Origin: Rhodanobacteraceae bacterium
GTDB taxonomy: Bacteria > Pseudomonadota > Gammaproteobacteria > Xanthomonadales > Rhodanobacteraceae
Reading direction: 5' to 3'
DNA: 64,000 nucleotides
NCBI GenBank assembly: GCA_016790075.1
Contig: JAEUPP010000070.1
Coordinates: forward strand, 1-64,000
Shown here: positions 1 to 8,688 of the stretch, in pieces
Layout: each line of letters begins with the position of its first letter
Numbering within the stretch: position 1 is the stretch's first letter
Program-made: the position numbers and the translations under genes
Notes under the pieces: generated by a model
Databases searched by the model: none
Told to the model about the DNA's origin: nothing
The model's input: the letters and a program-made list of their open reading frames with translations, nothing else

Positions 1-191
1 ACATTACGGCGGCGAACCCGGTCTGGAATTATTTCCAGGGTCTGCCGCGCGCGATGATCTGGGATCTGGTCGTCGATCGCGGCCTGACCACGCTGGCGGC
101 GTTCACGCGCTCGCGCGGCGCCTGGGCCTGGCCGTTGCCGAGGGGCGGCACCATCGACCGGATTTTTGGAAACGGGTTCCAGTCGCCCTGA
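1..191 (+). CDS. C-terminal end of a probable secreted protein (partial)
   Basis: The third reading frame is open from the window edge to a TGA at 189-191, giving about 62 residues with no start inside the window. The visible part has no recognisable catalytic motif. It ends in DRIFGNGFQSP, matching a short signature ([LI]Fx[DN]G[FY]) seen at the ends of two other exported-protein genes in this window (11902-13107 and 55145-55807). On that basis I infer an exported protein, but the N-terminus is missing so a signal peptide cannot be checked. The gene is followed by about 265 bases with no convincing gene and then by the convergent M23 peptidase gene. Confidence 0.55.
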   Translation, partial: ITAANPVWNYFQGLPRAMIWDLVVDRGLTTLAAFTRSRGAWAWPLPRGGTIDRIFGNGFQSP

Positions 192-457
192 GTCATTGCA
201 ACGGCCGGGTGCAGCGCGACCCGGCCGTTGCGGCGGAGACCGCGCCAGGCTTGCCCGAACAGGCGAAACGGCTGCTGGTCGTGGCGCAGGGCGAATTCAT
301 TGACGTTATCCCGGTCGGATACCGGGCCAATACTGTCATCGACGAGCAGGCCGGATGCTTGCCTGGCTGCTACGCAATATCGCCGGCTGAACGCAAGGTC
401 ACCTGGGTCGCGACTGCACGAGAGGGCACTAGCCTGCTGAAGGCTGGGCAGTGCGGA

Positions 458-1363
458 TCAGGGGCGCGGGGCCAATGTCAGCGGGCCGGTGGAGTCCCGC
501 ATGCGGAACGGTACCGAGACCAGGCGCATGCCGCGATTGACCTGCACGCAGAAGTGCAGATGTGGCCCCGTCGAGAAGCCGGTATTGCCGGACTCGCCGA
601 TCTTTTGCCCCACATAGACGTGCCTCCCGGCCTGCACACCGACACTTTCAGGCTGCAGATGCGCGTATACGGCCATGCTGCCATCGCGATGCAGAATGCG
701 TACGACGTTGGCCCGGCTGGCGAATTTCTCCTTGTCCAGGCCTGCGCCGTAGTAGTCGTCCTGCACCTCCATGACAACGCCTTCGCGCGCGGCCAGCACC
801 GGTGTGCCCAGGTCGGCGGCGGCGTCGATCGCATAACGCGACTCCTCGCCGGTATGGCTGAAGGCCCCATCGAAACCCTGATGAATGCGTACGGGATAGT
901 CGCCCAGGGGCCAGCGGTACTCCGTGTCGTCGTGCCGCGCGTCCGGGTTGCCGGGAATCGCGCGCAGCGCGAGTTCAAAGCTGGCGGGCTGTGCAAGGTC
1001 TGTCTGCTGCAGGTTAGCGAGCACGCGCTCTTCACGTGAGCGTAGAACCACGGTCAGCGGCAGCGGCGGATCGGTCGCGATGTTGCGTACGTCGCCCACG
1101 CTGAGCTCGACCTGAGCCGGGCCGGCGAAATGGTTGAAAACCCGGGCCTGGCGCCGACTGTCATGCCCCTCGATGCGCAGCTGCACCATGGGAGTCGGTT
1201 CTATGCGGACGGTCGTTTCCTGTACCGGGCGGTCGGTCCTGGGTGGCTTGTCGGTGAAATGGGTGACGCCGGCCGCGTCCGTGTATTTGTATATTTTCTT
1301 TGCATGCGGCGCGGTTGCGACGAGCAGCAGCAGGGCAGCGATGAGGCGGGCGGGAACGGTCAT
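458..1363 (-). CDS. M23 family metallopeptidase with N-terminal DUF4124 domain
   Basis: The 301-residue protein begins with a signal peptide (about residues 1-21). A DUF4124-type segment with the typical KIYKYTDAAGVTHFTDKPP pattern follows, and the C-terminal half is an M23 (LytM) domain. The zinc-site motifs visible are H-x(n)-YAID near residue 180 and GPHLHF near residue 268. The family cleaves peptide cross-links of peptidoglycan, so the protein most likely acts in the periplasm on cell-wall turnover, or it could be a secreted endopeptidase. The first metal motif has the spaced form used by one M23 subgroup (His several residues before YAxD), not the compact HxGxD. It is transcribed away from the methionine operon, with which it shares a 515-base intergenic region. 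Confidence 0.85.
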   Translation of the reverse strand: MTVPARLIAALLLLVATAPHAKKIYKYTDAAGVTHFTDKPPRTDRPVQETTVRIEPTPMVQLRIEGHDSRRQARVFNHFAGPAQVELSVGDVRNIATDPPLPLTVVLRSREERVLANLQQTDLAQPASFELALRAIPGNPDARHDDTEYRWPLGDYPVRIHQGFDGAFSHTGEESRYAIDAAADLGTPVLAAREGVVMEVQDDYYGAGLDKEKFASRANVVRILHRDGSMAVYAHLQPESVGVQAGRHVYVGQKIGESGNTGFSTGPHLHFCVQVNRGMRLVSVPFRMRDSTGPLTLAPRP

Positions 1364-1613
1364 TGGGGGATTGTAGAGCCTGCCGGTGCGGCTGGGCTGT
1401 TCTTGCCGCCCCGCCGGGGGGGCGCGGCTGGGCGAGTCCAGTGCGCTGCTTCATTCGCCGCTACGTACACACAACCGGTGCGCCCAGGGTTTTTGAGCGT
1501 GCCAGTGACCGGACAAATATGGGATTGGCATGCATGGTCGGCTTGGGTGAGGCCTGTTTCGCCGTAAGGTCTGCGTCGCCAGCTGCAGGCATGTGCTTAG
1601 TCAATTTGATTAT

Positions 1614-1641
1614 ATGGACGTTTAGACGTCTAAACGTCCAT
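1614..1641. promoter_or_regulatory. Met-box-like operator: perfect 28-bp palindrome
   Basis: Positions 1614-1641 form a perfect palindrome. Read as consecutive 8-mers it is GGACGTTT, AGACGTCT, AAACGTCC. The centre copy equals the MetJ met-box consensus AGACGTCT and the flanking copies match 6 of 8 bases. It abuts the -35 hexamer of the metX promoter, where a repressor or activator could sit. On the minus strand a TATAAT lies right beside it (1609-1614), so a divergent transcript is possible. Whether this genome has MetJ, or another methionine regulator uses the site, cannot be told from the window. Confidence 0.7.
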
Positions 1642-1669
1642 TGACTAACGCCTGCTTCGCCTCTACAGT
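1641..1669 (+). promoter_or_regulatory. Sigma70-type promoter of the methionine operon
   Basis: TTGACT (1641-1646) and TACAGT (1664-1669) are separated by exactly 17 bases, a near-consensus housekeeping promoter. Transcription would start near 1675, just before the riboswitch P1 helix at 1681. The palindromic operator touches the -35 element. Confidence 0.7.
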
Positions 1670-1680
1670 CCCGCCCCACG

Positions 1681-1790
1681 ATCCATCGAGACCGGCTGAG
1701 GGAAAGGCCCTTGGAAGCCGGGGCAACCGACGGGAAACCGCACGGTGCCAACTCCTACGGAGGCGCAATGCGCCATGCCGAGAGATGGGT
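1681..1790 (+). promoter_or_regulatory. SAM-I (S-box) riboswitch upstream of metX
   Basis: The stretch carries the hallmark conserved blocks of the SAM-I aptamer in the right order: GAGACCGGCTGAGGGAAAGG, GGCCC, GCCGGGGCAACC, CGGTGCCAACTCC, and the closing GAGAGATGGGT. The P1 helix is visible as seven base pairs between 1681-1687 and 1784-1790, including one G-U pair. Downstream, 1801-1819 forms a 7-bp hairpin but lacks a T run. The platform therefore does not look like a classical intrinsic terminator, and translational control of the GGAG ribosome site at 1869-1872 is possible. SAM-I elements before methionine genes are known in Xanthomonadales. Confidence 0.93.
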
Positions 1791-1878
1791 AGCCGTGTTC
1801 CGTCCGCGTTGAGCGGGCGTGATCACTGCGACCTTCGCCGGCTAGCCGAGGAGCTCGAACCAGAGCCCGGAGAGCCGC

Positions 1879-2910
1879 ATGAGTCTTGTCAGTGCCAGTT
1901 CCTTCGCCGCGTTCGATGCGGCTCATTTCGCCTACGAATCCGCGGTATTCCTGCAGCCTGCGCCGCCACCGGTGCGCAGCGAAGCGCTAGTGCAGATTGC
2001 GCCGAAGTATGGCCGCAGTCCGGTTGCCGTCAGCCTGCGCTATCTTTGGGCCGGCGCCCCTGACGCACCGACTGTTATCGTGCAGGGCGGTATTTCGGCG
2101 AGCCGCGATGTCTGCTGCATCAACGGGGATGCGGGCTGGTGGGATGAGCTGGTCGGCGCCGGTTGCGCGGTTGATCTGAAGCGCTGTCGCGTACTCAGCA
2201 TCGACTGGCTGGCTGCGGGTGACCTTGGCGATGTCAGTGCGGTGTCCAGCGAGGATCAGGCTGACGCCATCGCGGCGCTGCTCGATGCGCTGGATATTGC
2301 CCAGGTCAAGGCGTTTGTCGGCGCGTCCTACGGCGCCATGGTCGGCCTCGCATTCGCAGCGCGGCATGGCGCGCGGCTGGGCCGCCTGATTGCGATCAGC
2401 GGCGCACATCGCGCACACCCGCTGGCCACCGCGCTGCGGGCGATCCAGCGTGAGATCGTGCGTGGCGGCATCGCCAACGGCGATATTGGCAGCGCGTTGA
2501 GTCTGGCGCGCCAGCTTGCGATGACGACGTATCGTGGCGCCGAGGAATTCGCCGAACGCTTCGACGCAGAACCCGAATTCCGCGACGGCCGCTTTCATTT
2601 CCCGGTCGAGGACTATCTCGGCGCTGCGGGCCGCAAATTCGTCGCGCGTTTCGACGCCGCGCGCTATCTGAGCCTGTCCGAGTCGATCGACCTGCATCGT
2701 GTTGATGCGGCCAGCGTGCGCGTGCCCTGCGACATCGTCGCGGTCAGCAGCGACCGGTTGGTGCCGGCGGCGGATCTGCGTGCGCTGGCCGACAGCGTCG
2801 GCGCGTCCGCGCGCTATCACGAGATCGAGTCGCGCTACGGACACGATGCATTTCTGAAAGAAACCGGGCGCATTTCCGCGCTGGTTGCCACTGCCCTTTC
2901 CTGTTGTTGA
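1879..2910 (+). CDS. metX: Homoserine O-acyltransferase (MetX family)
   Basis: The enzyme activates homoserine by acylating its hydroxyl, the committed step to methionine. The 343-residue protein has the alpha/beta-hydrolase fold of MetX with nucleophile Ser150 in GASYG, Asp292 in SSDRLVP and His322 in YGHDAF. In this lineage MetX-type enzymes often use succinyl-CoA instead of acetyl-CoA. Pairing with a MetB-type lyase fits O-succinylhomoserine, but donor specificity is inferred. The ATG at 1879 has GGAG seven bases upstream. The gene is first in a metX-metB-hom operon and lies behind a SAM-I riboswitch and a met-box-like operator, so high SAM should shut it down. Confidence 0.88.
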   Translation: MSLVSASSFAAFDAAHFAYESAVFLQPAPPPVRSEALVQIAPKYGRSPVAVSLRYLWAGAPDAPTVIVQGGISASRDVCCINGDAGWWDELVGAGCAVDLKRCRVLSIDWLAAGDLGDVSAVSSEDQADAIAALLDALDIAQVKAFVGASYGAMVGLAFAARHGARLGRLIAISGAHRAHPLATALRAIQREIVRGGIANGDIGSALSLARQLAMTTYRGAEEFAERFDAEPEFRDGRFHFPVEDYLGAAGRKFVARFDAARYLSLSESIDLHRVDAASVRVPCDIVAVSSDRLVPAADLRALADSVGASARYHEIESRYGHDAFLKETGRISALVATALSCC

Positions 2911-2927
2911 ACGCAAGGACCGACCCC

Positions 2928-4115
2928 ATGAGCGAACTGACCGCCACGACCCGCGCTGTCCGCGCCGGCATCGAATCCGACACGCAGCATGGCGCCGTGG
3001 TACCGGCCCTGCATTTGTCGACGAACTACACCTTTGCGGGCTTTGGCCAGAAGCGCGCCTACGACTATTCGCGCAGCGGCAATCCGACGCGTGATCTGCT
3101 GGGCAACGCGCTTGCGGAACTCGAACAGGGAGCGGGTGCGGTCGTCACAGCCAGCGGCATGGCGGCTGTCGCCCTGGTGCTGGAGCTGGTGCCGGCGGGC
3201 GCCACCGTAGTCGCTGCGCACGATTGCTACGGCGGTACCTGGCGGTTGCTTGATGCCTGGCAGAAAAAGGGCAGGTTCCAGGTGCGCTTCGTCAACCTGA
3301 CCGATCCGTTGGCGCTGGCGGAGGCGTTAGCCGACAAGCCCGCGCTGGTCTGGGTTGAAACGCCGTCCAATCCGTTGCTGCGCATTACGGATGTGCGTCA
3401 TGTGGCGCAGGCGGCGCATGCCGCTGGCGCACTCGTCGTCGTCGACAATACTTTCCTGTCGCCGGCGTTGCAGCAGCCGATCACGCTGGGCGCCGACATC
3501 GTGGTGCATTCGACGACCAAGTACATCAACGGCCATAGCGACGTGGTCGGTGGTGCGGTGATCGCCAAAGACGCGGCGCTTGCGCAGCAGCTGACCTGGT
3601 GGGCCAATTGCATAGGGCTGACGGGCGCGCCGTTCGACAGTTTCCTGACCCTGCGTGGACTGCGCACGCTAGGTCCGCGTCTGCGTGCACATCAGGAGAA
3701 CGCGCAGGCGCTGGCTGAGTTGCTGAGCACCCATCCGGTAGTGGCCCAGGTCTACTATCCGGGCCTTGAGTCCCATCCGGGCCACGCACTCGCTGCGCGC
3801 CAGCAAAGCGGGTTCGGTGCCATGCTGAGTTTTGAACTCGCGACGGACAACGACGGCATTGTTGCCTTTCTGGACGGTCTCACCTGTTTCTCGCTCGCCG
3901 AATCGCTGGGCGGCGTAGAAAGTCTCGTCGCGCATCCGGCTTCGATGACGCATGCGGCCATGGCGGTGGAAGCGCGGCGTGCTGCCGGCATCGCCGACAA
4001 CCTGCTGCGCCTTTCGGTCGGCATCGAGGATGCGATCGATCTCGTCGCCGACGTGCGTGCTGGCCTCGCCCGTGCCGAAGCCGTCAATGCCGCCAAACAG
4101 AGGATCCGTGCATGA
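2928..4115 (+). CDS. metB: Cystathionine gamma-synthase / O-succinylhomoserine (thiol)-lyase
   Basis: This is a PLP enzyme of the Cys/Met metabolism family, 395 residues long. The cofactor lysine is Lys198 in HSTTKYINGHSD, and the YSRSGNPTR and TASGMAA segments are typical of MetB. It joins acylhomoserine with cysteine to cystathionine, or with sulfide to homocysteine; the two activities are not separable by motif alone. I chose ATG 2928 because AAGGA lies eight bases upstream. A TTG at 2904 would extend the frame into the end of metX and has no ribosome site. The gene sits 17 bases after metX and overlaps hom by four bases (ATGA), so the three are translationally linked. Confidence 0.9.
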   Translation: MSELTATTRAVRAGIESDTQHGAVVPALHLSTNYTFAGFGQKRAYDYSRSGNPTRDLLGNALAELEQGAGAVVTASGMAAVALVLELVPAGATVVAAHDCYGGTWRLLDAWQKKGRFQVRFVNLTDPLALAEALADKPALVWVETPSNPLLRITDVRHVAQAAHAAGALVVVDNTFLSPALQQPITLGADIVVHSTTKYINGHSDVVGGAVIAKDAALAQQLTWWANCIGLTGAPFDSFLTLRGLRTLGPRLRAHQENAQALAELLSTHPVVAQVYYPGLESHPGHALAARQQSGFGAMLSFELATDNDGIVAFLDGLTCFSLAESLGGVESLVAHPASMTHAAMAVEARRAAGIADNLLRLSVGIEDAIDLVADVRAGLARAEAVNAAKQRIRA

Positions 4116-5206
4116 GTGCGCTCGCCCTTGCGGTGTCCAATCCTGCGCCGCGCGTGCGTACTGAGCAGGATGATGTTGCGGTGGTCGTGCTCGGCACGGG
4201 GTTGGTAGGCGGTACGTTGCTGCGTCTGCTGGAGGAGACCGCCGGCCGGCGTCGAGGCTTGCGTCTGGTCGGCATTGCGAATTCGCGTCACAGCCTGCTC
4301 GACAGCAGCGGACTCACGCCGCCGCTGATCGAAAAGCTCGAGCAGGCGCCAGGTTGCGACCTGGATGCGGTTGCCGCCGTGCTGTTCGCCAGCGAAGCGC
4401 GCGTGCGTATCGTCATCGATGCAACGCCTGCGGCCGTAGTTGCGCAGCGCCATGCGCGCTGGCTCGCCCAGGGCATACATGTCGTCACGGCCAACAAGAT
4501 CGCCCAGGGCGGCAGTCTCAAGGACTGGCAGGACTTGCAGCAGGCGCGGCACAGCGGCGGCACGCACTATGGCGACAGTGCGACTGTGGGTGCCGGCTTG
4601 CCGGCGCTGGCTAGCCTGCGCCGGCTGCGCCGCTGCGGAGATCGTCTTGCTGCGCTGGACGGCGTGCTCTCGGGGTCGTTGTCGTTCCTGTTCAACCGTT
4701 ACGACGGCACACGGCCGTTCTCTGCATTGCTGCAGGAGGCGCGCGAGCGTGGTTATACCGAGCCCGATCCGCGTGCGGACCTGTCCGGTACCGACGTGGC
4801 GCGCAAGCTGCTGATCCTTGCGCGCACAGCCGGTGTGGAGCTGGCTGAATCCGCGATCGAGGTCGAGGGCCTGGTGCCTGCACATCTTGCGGCGTTGAGC
4901 AGCACGGAATTTGCGGGCCGGCTAGGCGAGATAGACGCCTTTGTTGATGCACGCTTCCGCGCGGCGCAGGCCGAAGGCAAGGTGTTGCGCTATCTCGCCT
5001 CTCTCGACAGTGACGGTTCGGCTCGTGTCGGCCTGCGTGCTGTTGCCGCGAACCATCCGTGTGCGGCGCTGAGCGGTGCCGACAATCTGTTCGCGTTTAC
5101 GACCGAGCGTTACCGCGAGCGCCCGTTGGTTGTCGTTGGTCCCGGCGCAGGGGCCGAGGTTACGGCGCAAGGCCTGCTCGCGGATGCCCTGGAAATTGCT
5201 GGATGA
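4112..5206 (+). CDS. hom: Homoserine dehydrogenase (monofunctional)
   Basis: The protein (364 residues) reduces aspartate semialdehyde to homoserine. The nucleotide site is GTGLVGG at residues 28-34, VTANK ends at Lys129, and the catalytic segment PDPRADLSGTDVARK follows near residue 212. It resembles the C-terminal dehydrogenase half of ThrA/MetL proteins rather than the ACT-containing monofunctional Hom, and it carries no kinase domain. Its start overlaps the metB stop (ATGA). Placement behind the SAM riboswitch suggests a methionine-dedicated supply of homoserine, while aspartate kinase activity comes from the separate lysAC gene at 13297. A hairpin at 5212-5245 follows. Confidence 0.9.
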   Translation: MSALALAVSNPAPRVRTEQDDVAVVVLGTGLVGGTLLRLLEETAGRRRGLRLVGIANSRHSLLDSSGLTPPLIEKLEQAPGCDLDAVAAVLFASEARVRIVIDATPAAVVAQRHARWLAQGIHVVTANKIAQGGSLKDWQDLQQARHSGGTHYGDSATVGAGLPALASLRRLRRCGDRLAALDGVLSGSLSFLFNRYDGTRPFSALLQEARERGYTEPDPRADLSGTDVARKLLILARTAGVELAESAIEVEGLVPAHLAALSSTEFAGRLGEIDAFVDARFRAAQAEGKVLRYLASLDSDGSARVGLRAVAANHPCAALSGADNLFAFTTERYRERPLVVVGPGAGAEVTAQGLLADALEIAG

Positions 5207-5211
5207 CGAAT

Positions 5212-5245
5212 CGGCACAGGTTGCAGCTTGCTGCCGCCTGTGCCG
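5212..5245. terminator. Hairpin between convergent hom and VOC genes
   Basis: CGGCACAGG (5212-5220) pairs with CCTGTGCCG (5237-5245), with an inner GCAG/CTGC stem and a CTTG loop. No T run follows on either strand. The position between convergent genes makes a bidirectional terminator likely. Confidence 0.5.
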
Positions 5246-5269
5246 CCGGACGGGTGCTGGGTCGGCGGT

Positions 5270-5653
5270 CTAGCCGCGTTCAAACTGCGCCAGCGTCACG
5301 TGATGGCCGCCAGGTTCGATGACGCCGACTTCTGTTGCGCCGTAGAACGTTCGCCGCCGTGGCAGGAACACGGGCGCATCGCCAAGCGCGGCCAGGGCTG
5401 CATCGAGATCGGAAACCTCGACAAAAAGCGCCGTATCGCGCCCTAAGGTCAGCGTGGTGCCGAGATCGTCGCGGATCGAAGCATGGCTTTGCACCATGAT
5501 TTCGACGCCTGCAGCGGCAAGGATGGCAAAGCCGAGGCCATCGCCGTGCGGCACGCTCACGGTGATGGCCAGGCCCAGTTTCTCGAAGAAAGTGCACGTC
5601 GGTTCGACAGCAGCGACGGCGAGCACCGGCGTGGAACGGCAGATCAGGCTCAC
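5270..5653 (-). CDS. VOC (glyoxalase/bleomycin resistance) fold protein
   Basis: The 127-residue protein has the paired beta-alpha-beta-beta-beta pattern of the vicinal oxygen chelate superfamily. One module covers STPVLAVAAVEPTCTFFEKLGLAITVSV and the other DTALFVEVSDLDAALAALGD, followed by GVIEPGGHHVTLAQF. Members bind metals or small toxic compounds, and the reaction cannot be assigned. The start is GTG at 5653, with GGAGG seven bases upstream. It stands alone between the convergent hom gene and a molybdenum hydroxylase operon on the same strand. Confidence 0.75.
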   Translation of the reverse strand: MSLICRSTPVLAVAAVEPTCTFFEKLGLAITVSVPHGDGLGFAILAAAGVEIMVQSHASIRDDLGTTLTLGRDTALFVEVSDLDAALAALGDAPVFLPRRRTFYGATEVGVIEPGGHHVTLAQFERG

Positions 5654-5754
5654 AGCAGACCTCCGAATTAATGCGAACGAGTCCGCGATGCCGTGCCGGG
5701 GCGGCTGCGTGGGGTTCGACTACCTTGCGCTCCCGCGGTTTCGATCAGGTTTGC

Positions 5755-8004
5755 TCACAGCAGCCGATTCAGCTCCGGCAGTATAGGCAGCTTGCGTACA
5801 CGTACCGTGGTCGCAGCAAAGATGGCATTCGTGAGCGCAGGCGCGACGCTGGGGATGCCCATTTCGCCGGCACCGACGGGCTCCTTCTCGCTGTCCATGA
5901 TGATGACTTCGACCTCATGGGGCATTTGCGCCATGCGGCCTATGGCGTAGTCGCCAAAGCTGGATTGCTGCACCTGGCCGTCCTTGACCGTGATGGCGAG
6001 ATTGAGCGCCGTCGACAGGCCGTCGATAGTGCCGCCGACCATCATGGCGTCTACGCCGAGGGGGTTGACGACACGGCCGACGTCGACAACGCAGATAGCG
6101 CGGTGGATATGCAGGTCGCGGCCGTCGACCGACACCTCGAAGGCGTGCGCGGTGTAGCCGCCAAAGGTGAAGTGACACGCGATTCCTATGCCGCGGCCGT
6201 CGTTACGTTTGCGCTTCCATTCGATGGCTTCGGCACAGCGATTGAGCACCGCGGCAAGACGGCCAGTGTCGAATTTCGGGCCGCCATGGCCAGAGTAGTC
6301 AAGTTCCCGGGCAGCGCCGAGCAGCTTGAGGCGCAGTTGGACCGCATCCTGCCCGGTCTCGTGTGCAATCTCATCAATGAAACTCTGCACGGCGAAAGCA
6401 TGGAACGTATGCAGCGGCGCGCGCCAGTAGCCACGCGGCATGCCGGACTGGAGCGAGAAGAAGCGTTTGTCCAGATTGGGCAGCAGGGCGGCAGGAAAAT
6501 CATCGGCTTCCAGGCAGGCGGTTCCCGGAGGGCTTTCCTGATCGTCGCGGGGGACGCGATAGACTTTCGATGTCGCCGCGCAGAGATGGGAAAAGCCCGT
6601 GAGCTGGTTCTTGCGGTCAAGGGTTGCCGCAAGCTGATGCACGCCGTAAGGGCGGTAGAAGTCGTGACGCAGATCGTCGTCGCGCGTCCACAGCAGCTTG
6701 ATTGGCTTGCCGGCTTTTTTCGCGATCATGACCGCTTCAGCGACATAGTCATTCGTGAGCCTGCGGCCGAAGCCGCCACCGGCGCGCGTCATGCGGATTT
6801 CGATCTTTTCGCGCGCGAGTCCGGTCAGGTTGGCGATCAGGCGGGAAGCCCCGCCGGGGCTTTGCAGCGAGCCTATGAGCAGCGCGCGGTCCGGCTCTAC
6901 CGTGACCAGCGCATGCGGCGGTTCCATCGTCGCGTGGGCGAGGAACGGCACGTGGTATTTCGCTTCCAGCGTGCGCTTGGCGGCTTTGCGCGCGGCCGCC
7001 ATGTCGCCGTCGCGGCGCACGACGGTACCTTCACCCTTGAGTGCTTCGAGTGCCTGGGTCTCCAGAGACGTGCTGGATTCCTGCGTCCACGGACCTGGTT
7101 TCCAGACGACCTTGAGTGCGCTGCGACCCTTGAGCGCGGCCCAGGTGTTGTCGGCGACGACGGCAACTCCCGCCGCGAGATTGGTCTCCAGCGGCGAGCC
7201 AGGCACAGGGCCGTCGATCAGGAATACATCCCGCACGCCGGCAATCTTGCGCGTCTCGCTGTCGTCGACCGATTCGACGCTGCCGTCCAGATGGGGGCAG
7301 CGCAGCATGACCGCAGTCAATGCGCCGCCCAGATAGCAGTCGATGCCGAACACGGCGCGGCCGGTGACGATGGCGCGTGCGTCTACCGTCTTGGCGGGCT
7401 TGCCGATGATGCGGAACTGCTCGGGTTTCTTGAGCGCGACCGGTTCGGTCGGTGGGAGTATGGCCGCCGCGCGCTCGACGAGCTCGGCGTAGGGCAGGCG
7501 CGTGCCGTCGGGGTGTACGACATGGCCGGCGTCGGTTTCAAGACGCTCGTGCGGCAGCTGCCAGTGCTGCGCTGCTGCCTCGACCAGCAGCCAGCGCGCC
7601 GTGGCACCGGCCTGGCGCAGATCCTTCCACCCATCAGGGATGCTGGTGCTGCCGCCGGCGCCCTGTGCGCCGTAGCGATTGGTCGGGCCGTCTGGTCCGA
7701 TTTCGTAACCGTATGGCAATTGCTCGACGCGGACGCGGGTCCAGTCGGCATCGAGTTCTTCGGCGATCAGCATGGGCAGCGAGGTGATGACGCCCTGGCC
7801 GATCTCGCAGCCGCGCGCACCGATCACGATGCGGTTGTTGCGCTCTATGCGTACGAAGGCGCCGAGCGAGGTCAGCGGCTCGCCCAGAAGGTCCATAGGT
7901 ACCTTGGGTTCGATCGCTGCGCTGCTGCTACGGACGCCGACGAGCAATGCGCCGCTTGCGCTCAGCATCACGCTGATGAACTGGCGACGGGTCAGGCGGC
8001 TCAT
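5755..8004 (-). CDS. Molybdopterin-binding large subunit, xanthine dehydrogenase family (isoquinoline 1-oxidoreductase beta type)
   Basis: This is the catalytic subunit of a periplasmic molybdenum hydroxylase, 749 residues. It begins with a twin-arginine signal ([20 protein letters not shown]), so it is probably exported folded with its cofactor. The body contains paired aldehyde oxidase/xanthine dehydrogenase molybdopterin-binding regions, including [17 protein letters not shown] and [14 protein letters not shown] start it at ATG 8004, which overlaps the stop of the small subunit (ATGA); a longer open frame to 8247 would run through the small-subunit gene in another frame. Such two-subunit enzymes oxidise N-heterocycles or aldehydes, but the substrate here cannot be read from sequence. 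Confidence 0.85.
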   Translation of the reverse strand: MSRLTRRQFISVMLSASGALLVGVRSSSAAIEPKVPMDLLGEPLTSLGAFVRIERNNRIVIGARGCEIGQGVITSLPMLIAEELDADWTRVRVEQLPYGYEIGPDGPTNRYGAQGAGGSTSIPDGWKDLRQAGATARWLLVEAAAQHWQLPHERLETDAGHVVHPDGTRLPYAELVERAAAILPPTEPVALKKPEQFRIIGKPAKTVDARAIVTGRAVFGIDCYLGGALTAVMLRCPHLDGSVESVDDSETRKIAGVRDVFLIDGPVPGSPLETNLAAGVAVVADNTWAALKGRSALKVVWKPGPWTQESSTSLETQALEALKGEGTVVRRDGDMAAARKAAKRTLEAKYHVPFLAHATMEPPHALVTVEPDRALLIGSLQSPGGASRLIANLTGLAREKIEIRMTRAGGGFGRRLTNDYVAEAVMIAKKAGKPIKLLWTRDDDLRHDFYRPYGVHQLAATLDRKNQLTGFSHLCAATSKVYRVPRDDQESPPGTACLEADDFPAALLPNLDKRFFSLQSGMPRGYWRAPLHTFHAFAVQSFIDEIAHETGQDAVQLRLKLLGAARELDYSGHGGPKFDTGRLAAVLNRCAEAIEWKRKRNDGRGIGIACHFTFGGYTAHAFEVSVDGRDLHIHRAICVVDVGRVVNPLGVDAMMVGGTIDGLSTALNLAITVKDGQVQQSSFGDYAIGRMAQMPHEVEVIIMDSEKEPVGAGEMGIPSVAPALTNAIFAATTVRVRKLPILPELNRLL

Positions 8005-8567
8005 GGCTTGACCTCGTTGGCTTTGGCATCGTCGGCTTTGGCTTCGGCCGCGCGCGCGTCCGCCATAAGTTGTGCCGCACGTTTTACCGCCTTGCGAATG
8101 CGCGGATAGGTGCCGCAGCGGCACAGGTTGGTGAGCTGGCTGATGTCGGCATCGCTGGGCTGTGCCTTGCGCTTGAGCAGGTCGATCGTGGCCATGATCT
8201 GGCCGGCCTGGCAATAGCCGCATTGCGGTACGTCTTCTTCTATCCATGCCTGCTGCACGGCGTGCAGATCATCGCCGCTGGCGATTCCTTCAATGGTCGT
8301 GATCGACTGGCCGGCCAGCGCACTGACCGGCAGCAGGCAGGAACGCTGTGCCTTGCCGGCTACGTGCACGGTGCAGGCGCCGCACTGGCCGACCCCACAT
8401 CCGAACTTGCTGCCGGTCAGGCGCAATACGTCGCGCAAATACCAGAGCAGCGGCATGTCGGGAGCGCCGGTATGGCGGAACAGCTCACCGTTGATCGTAA
8501 GCTCGATGGAACCCGGACTTGCAGGGCTGCTGGTGTCGGGGTCGACCTTGGCAGGGGCGTCGCGCAT
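8001..8567 (-). CDS. [2Fe-2S] small subunit of molybdenum hydroxylase
   Basis: The protein (188 residues) carries the two iron-sulfur clusters that pass electrons from the molybdenum subunit. A plant-ferredoxin-like cluster uses Cys57, Cys62, Cys65 and Cys77 (CGVGQCGAC). An all-helical cluster uses Cys116, Cys119, Cys149 and Cys151 (QCGYC and CRC). ATG 8567 is preferred because GGAGAG lies upstream; the frame could open earlier at 8744 but that part looks noncoding and has no ribosome site. It lacks a clear Tat signal and may be co-exported with its partner. Residues after about 160 are Ala/Lys-rich. Confidence 0.87.
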   Translation of the reverse strand: MRDAPAKVDPDTSSPASPGSIELTINGELFRHTGAPDMPLLWYLRDVLRLTGSKFGCGVGQCGACTVHVAGKAQRSCLLPVSALAGQSITTIEGIASGDDLHAVQQAWIEEDVPQCGYCQAGQIMATIDLLKRKAQPSDADISQLTNLCRCGTYPRIRKAVKRAAQLMADARAAEAKADDAKANEVKP

Positions 8568-8688
8568 GAAACTCTCCGCAGTGCAGGGCCGGATTGTCGC
8601 AGCAGCGGCCAGGAGCGAACAGGGGCCTGCTGCACTGCTGGCCGCGCCGGGCTGGGGGTTGGGCGCGAGTCGTATTCGTTCCGGCGCT

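Noticed and set aside
1461-1751. Minus-strand small gene over the met promoter
   Set aside because: It runs across the operator, promoter and riboswitch, has no ribosome site and resembles nothing known.
5671-8109. Plus-strand open frame of 812 codons opposite the molybdenum hydroxylase
   Set aside because: It is the complement of a clear twin-arginine molybdopterin enzyme; its translation is rich in Arg/His/Ala with no motif, as expected for antisense frames in GC-rich DNA.
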